A DNA stretch of 7,197 nt from the NCBI GenBank assembly GCA_021808185.1, contig JAKBCB010000181.1, positions 1 to 7,197 of the forward strand, read 5' to 3'. The notes beneath the pieces are model-generated. The model did not search any database, had not been told where the DNA came from, and saw nothing but the letters and a program-made list of their open reading frames with translations. Every line of letters begins with the position of its first letter. Positions within the stretch are counted from its first letter, which is position 1. Shown piece after piece: positions 5,025 through 7,197 of this stretch. A program made the position numbers and the translations under genes. This stretch comes from Pseudomonadota bacterium (GTDB lineage Bacteria > Pseudomonadota > Alphaproteobacteria > Acetobacterales > Acetobacteraceae).

Positions 5025-7197
5025 TCAACCCACCTTGTTCGGATCGCGCAGCACGACGTAGATCGCCGGGATCACCAGCACGGTGAGCAACGTCGAAGAT
5101 GCCAGGCCGAACAGCAGCGAGATGGCGAGCCCCTGGAAGATCGGATCGGTCAGGATGGTCGCCGCCCCGATCATCGCCGACAGCGCCGTCAGCAGGATCG
5201 GCTTGAAGCGGATCGCACCCGCCGTCAGCACCACCTCGCGCAGCGTGATCCCCGCGCGTGGCACATGGCGGATGAAGTCGATCAGCAGGATCGAGTTTCG
5301 TACGATGATGCCCGCCAGCGCGATGAAGCCGATCATCGAGGTCGCGGTGAACGGCGCGCCGAACGCCCAGTGCCCGAGCACGATGCCGATCAGCGTCAGC
5401 GGCACCGGCACCAGCACCACCAGCGGCAGCTTGAAGCTGCCGAACTGCGCCACGACAAGGATATAGATGCCGACAATGGCAACACCGAACGCCGCGCCCA
5501 TGTCGCGGAAGGTGACGTAGGTGATCTCCCACTCGCCGTCCCACAGCACGGATGCCTTCGACTCGTCGAACGGCTGGCCGCGCAGCGACACGTCCGGGCG
5601 GCCCAGCTTGCCCCAATCATGCGCGGCGATCAGCTTGTTGACCGCGACCATGCCGTAGATCGGCGCCTCGAACCGGCCGGCGAGTTCGGCCATCACCATG
5701 TCGGCGAAATGCCCGTCGCGGCGGAACAGCACCTGGCTGCCTGTCTCCGGTTCCGCGCGCACCACCTCGCCGAGTTCGACGATGCCGCGATTGCCCGGCA
5801 GCGCGTTCGCCGGCACCGGTGTCGAAGCGAGGCGCTCGTTCCAGCTCAGATCGCGCTTGGGCAGGCCCACGACGATATCGAGCGGGAACCGGTCCTCGCC
5901 GCGATACGAGTAGCCAACCGGCACGCCGCCGAACAGCGCCTGCACCGAATCGTACACATCGCTCTGTTCGACACCGAAGAACTCCAGCCGGTCCTGGTCG
6001 ATGGAAATGCGCAGGCGCGGACGCGGATGGCCGTAGCTGTCATCCACATCGACGATGAACGGCACCTCGCGGAACACCGATTTCAGTTGCTCGGCGGTGG
6101 CGCGGCGGGTGGCGGCATCCGGGCCGTACACCTCGGCCAGCAGAGTCGCCAGCACCGGCGGCCCGGGCGGCACCTCGACCACCTTGAGCACGGCGCCCGC
6201 GGGCAGCGGCAGCGCGGCGAGCTTCTGCCGCAGTTCCAGCGCCACGGCATGGCTGGCGCGGGCGCGCTGGTCCTTCGGCTTCAGTTCCACGTGCAGTTCG
6301 CCGAGTTCCGGCGACTGGCGCAGATAGTAGTGCCGCACGAGGCCGTTGAAGTCGAACGGCTGCGGCGTGCCGGCATAGGCCTGCATCGAGGTGACTTCGG
6401 GCAGCGTCGCACCGATGCGGGCGGCTGCGAACAGCGCCTGCTCGGTCGCCTCCAGGCTGCTGCCTTCCGGCAGATTCAGCTCGACCGAGATTTCCGACTT
6501 GTTGTCGAACGGCAGCAGCTTGACGGTCACGTCCTCGGTGTAGAACAGCACGCAGGAGGCGATGGTGGCGCCGCCGACCAGCAACAGGAACAGCCACGCC
6601 GACCAGCGATGCCGGATCAGCGGCGTGGCCACCGCGCGATAGACCCGCGCCAGCCCGCCCTCGGAATGCGCGTCCGCGTGTCCGCCGGCGGCATCGGCGC
6701 CGCGCGGCGCCAGTTTGAGCATCAGCCACGGCGCCACGACCATGGCGACGAAGAACGAGAACAGCATGGCGGCCGAGGCGTTGGCCGGGATCGGCGCCAT
6801 GTACGGCCCCATCAGCCCCGAGACGAACAGCATCGGCAGCAGCGCCGCCACCACCGTCAGCGTCGCGACGACGGTCGGGTTGCCGACCTCGGCCACCGCC
6901 TCGATCACCGCCTGCAAGCGCGTGCGCCCGTCGCGCATCCCCCAATGGCGTGCGATGTTCTCCACCACCACGATCGCGTCGTCCACCAGGATGCCGATGG
7001 AGAAGATCAGCGCGAACAGGCTGACGCGGTTGATCGTGTAGCCCATCAGCTTGGCGGCGAACATGGTGAGCAGGATCGTGGTGGGAATCACCACCAGCGT
7101 CACCACCGCCTCTCGCCAGCCGACCGCGAAGGCGATCAGCACAACGATGGAGACGGTCGCGAGCCCCAGATGGAACAGCAGTTCGTTGGCCTTGTCG
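5025..7197 (-). CDS. RND-superfamily efflux permease, HAE1-like (N-terminus beyond the right edge)
   Basis: About 724 C-terminal codons are visible, from the second transmembrane helix (DKANELLFHLGLATVSIVVL) to the end. A full protein of roughly 1,040-1,090 residues would lack about 330 here. The reading frame stays open to the last base, so the in-frame GTG at 7142 is internal. Eleven helices can be placed. TM4 contains GILVDDAIVVVENI, with the adjacent aspartates of the proton relay encoded at 6978-6983. TM10 contains GIIVRNSILLIDF, with arginine (codon 5298-5300) where AcrB has the relay lysine 940. The large second periplasmic loop lies between TM7 (AWLFLLLVGGATIASCVLF) and TM8. These proteins work as inner-membrane trimers that use proton entry to expel substrates through an adaptor and outer-membrane channel. 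The double aspartate argues against the heavy-metal CzcA/CusA group, but the substrate is unknown. ccoG follows downstream on the same strand. An adaptor gene would be expected beyond the right edge. Confidence 0.93.
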   Translation of the reverse strand, partial: DKANELLFHLGLATVSIVVLIAFAVGWREAVVTLVVIPTTILLTMFAAKLMGYTINRVSLFALIFSIGILVDDAIVVVENIARHWGMRDGRTRLQAVIEAVAEVGNPTVVATLTVVAALLPMLFVSGLMGPYMAPIPANASAAMLFSFFVAMVVAPWLMLKLAPRGADAAGGHADAHSEGGLARVYRAVATPLIRHRWSAWLFLLLVGGATIASCVLFYTEDVTVKLLPFDNKSEISVELNLPEGSSLEATEQALFAAARIGATLPEVTSMQAYAGTPQPFDFNGLVRHYYLRQSPELGELHVELKPKDQRARASHAVALELRQKLAALPLPAGAVLKVVEVPPGPPVLATLLAEVYGPDAATRRATAEQLKSVFREVPFIVDVDDSYGHPRPRLRISIDQDRLEFFGVEQSDVYDSVQALFGGVPVGYSYRGEDRFPLDIVVGLPKRDLSWNERLASTPVPANALPGNRGIVELGEVVRAEPETGSQVLFRRDGHFADMVMAELAGRFEAPIYGMVAVNKLIAAHDWGKLGRPDVSLRGQPFDESKASVLWDGEWEITYVTFRDMGAAFGVAIVGIYILVVAQFGSFKLPLVVLVPVPLTLIGIVLGHWAFGAPFTATSMIGFIALAGIIVRNSILLIDFIRHVPRAGITLREVVLTAGAIRFKPILLTALSAMIGAATILTDPIFQGLAISLLFGLASSTLLTVLVIPAIYVVLRDPNKVG

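Noticed and set aside
3832..5061. A 409-codon plus-strand open frame opposite ccoG
   Set aside because: It is low-complexity Arg/Ala/His/Pro-rich sequence in the mirror frame of a well-conserved gene, with no domain evidence.
6040..6945. A 301-codon minus-strand frame overlapping the RND gene in another frame
   Set aside because: It is Arg/Ala/Gly-rich and lies within RND coding sequence whose own frame carries clear transmembrane and relay motifs.
5025..7197. The RND protein as a CzcA/CusA-type heavy-metal exporter paired with CcoG for copper
   Set aside because: TM4 reads VDDAIVVVEN with two adjacent aspartates, the pattern of HAE1-type pumps, and not the VDGAVVMVEN type of metal exporters. 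No methionine-rich metal site was recognised in the visible part.
1..7197. CRISPR arrays, tRNA or rRNA genes, insertion sequences, phage or toxin-antitoxin genes
   Set aside because: I found no spaced direct repeats, RNA gene signatures, transposase motifs or paired small genes. Five ordinary protein genes fill almost the entire window.

Overview
The window looks like ordinary chromosomal DNA from a GC-rich alphaproteobacterium. The clearest marker is a GapR-type (DUF2312) nucleoid protein, a family centred on the Alphaproteobacteria. The EF-G-like GTPase carries a DCPGS G3 motif of a kind I associate with EF-G paralogues of that class. Codons strongly favour G or C in the third position, which leaves long meaningless open frames opposite the real genes. 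A Rhodospirillales or Acetobacteraceae origin is a guess, not a finding.

Layout: positions 1-1599 (minus) hold the N-terminal 533 residues of a divergent EF-G-like translational GTPase; its C-terminus lies beyond the left edge. Upstream of it on the same strand is gapR (1727-2011). Divergent from gapR, on the plus strand, is an FMN-dependent monooxygenase of the NtaA/SnaA/DszA type (to 3474). Nine bases after its stop begins the end of a convergent minus-strand gene, ccoG (3484-4947), which encodes the membrane iron-sulfur protein needed for copper delivery to cbb3-type cytochrome oxidase. Upstream of ccoG on the same strand is a large RND efflux permease (5025 to beyond 7197), cut at its N-terminus by the right edge.

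How the genes relate: RND and ccoG are co-directional, 77 bases apart, and may share a transcript, with a strong 9-bp hairpin in the gap. gapR and the EF-G-like gene are also co-directional, but the 127-base gap between them holds a candidate promoter, so they may be independent. The monooxygenase stands alone, with no flavin reductase partner in view. Five protein genes account for almost all of the window. I saw no RNA genes, CRISPR arrays, insertion sequences or phage genes, and no evidence of a new multi-gene system. The most unusual items are the shortened, threonine-free switch I region and NRVD motif of the EF-G-like protein, and the placement of ccoG behind an RND pump instead of with cbb3 oxidase genes.
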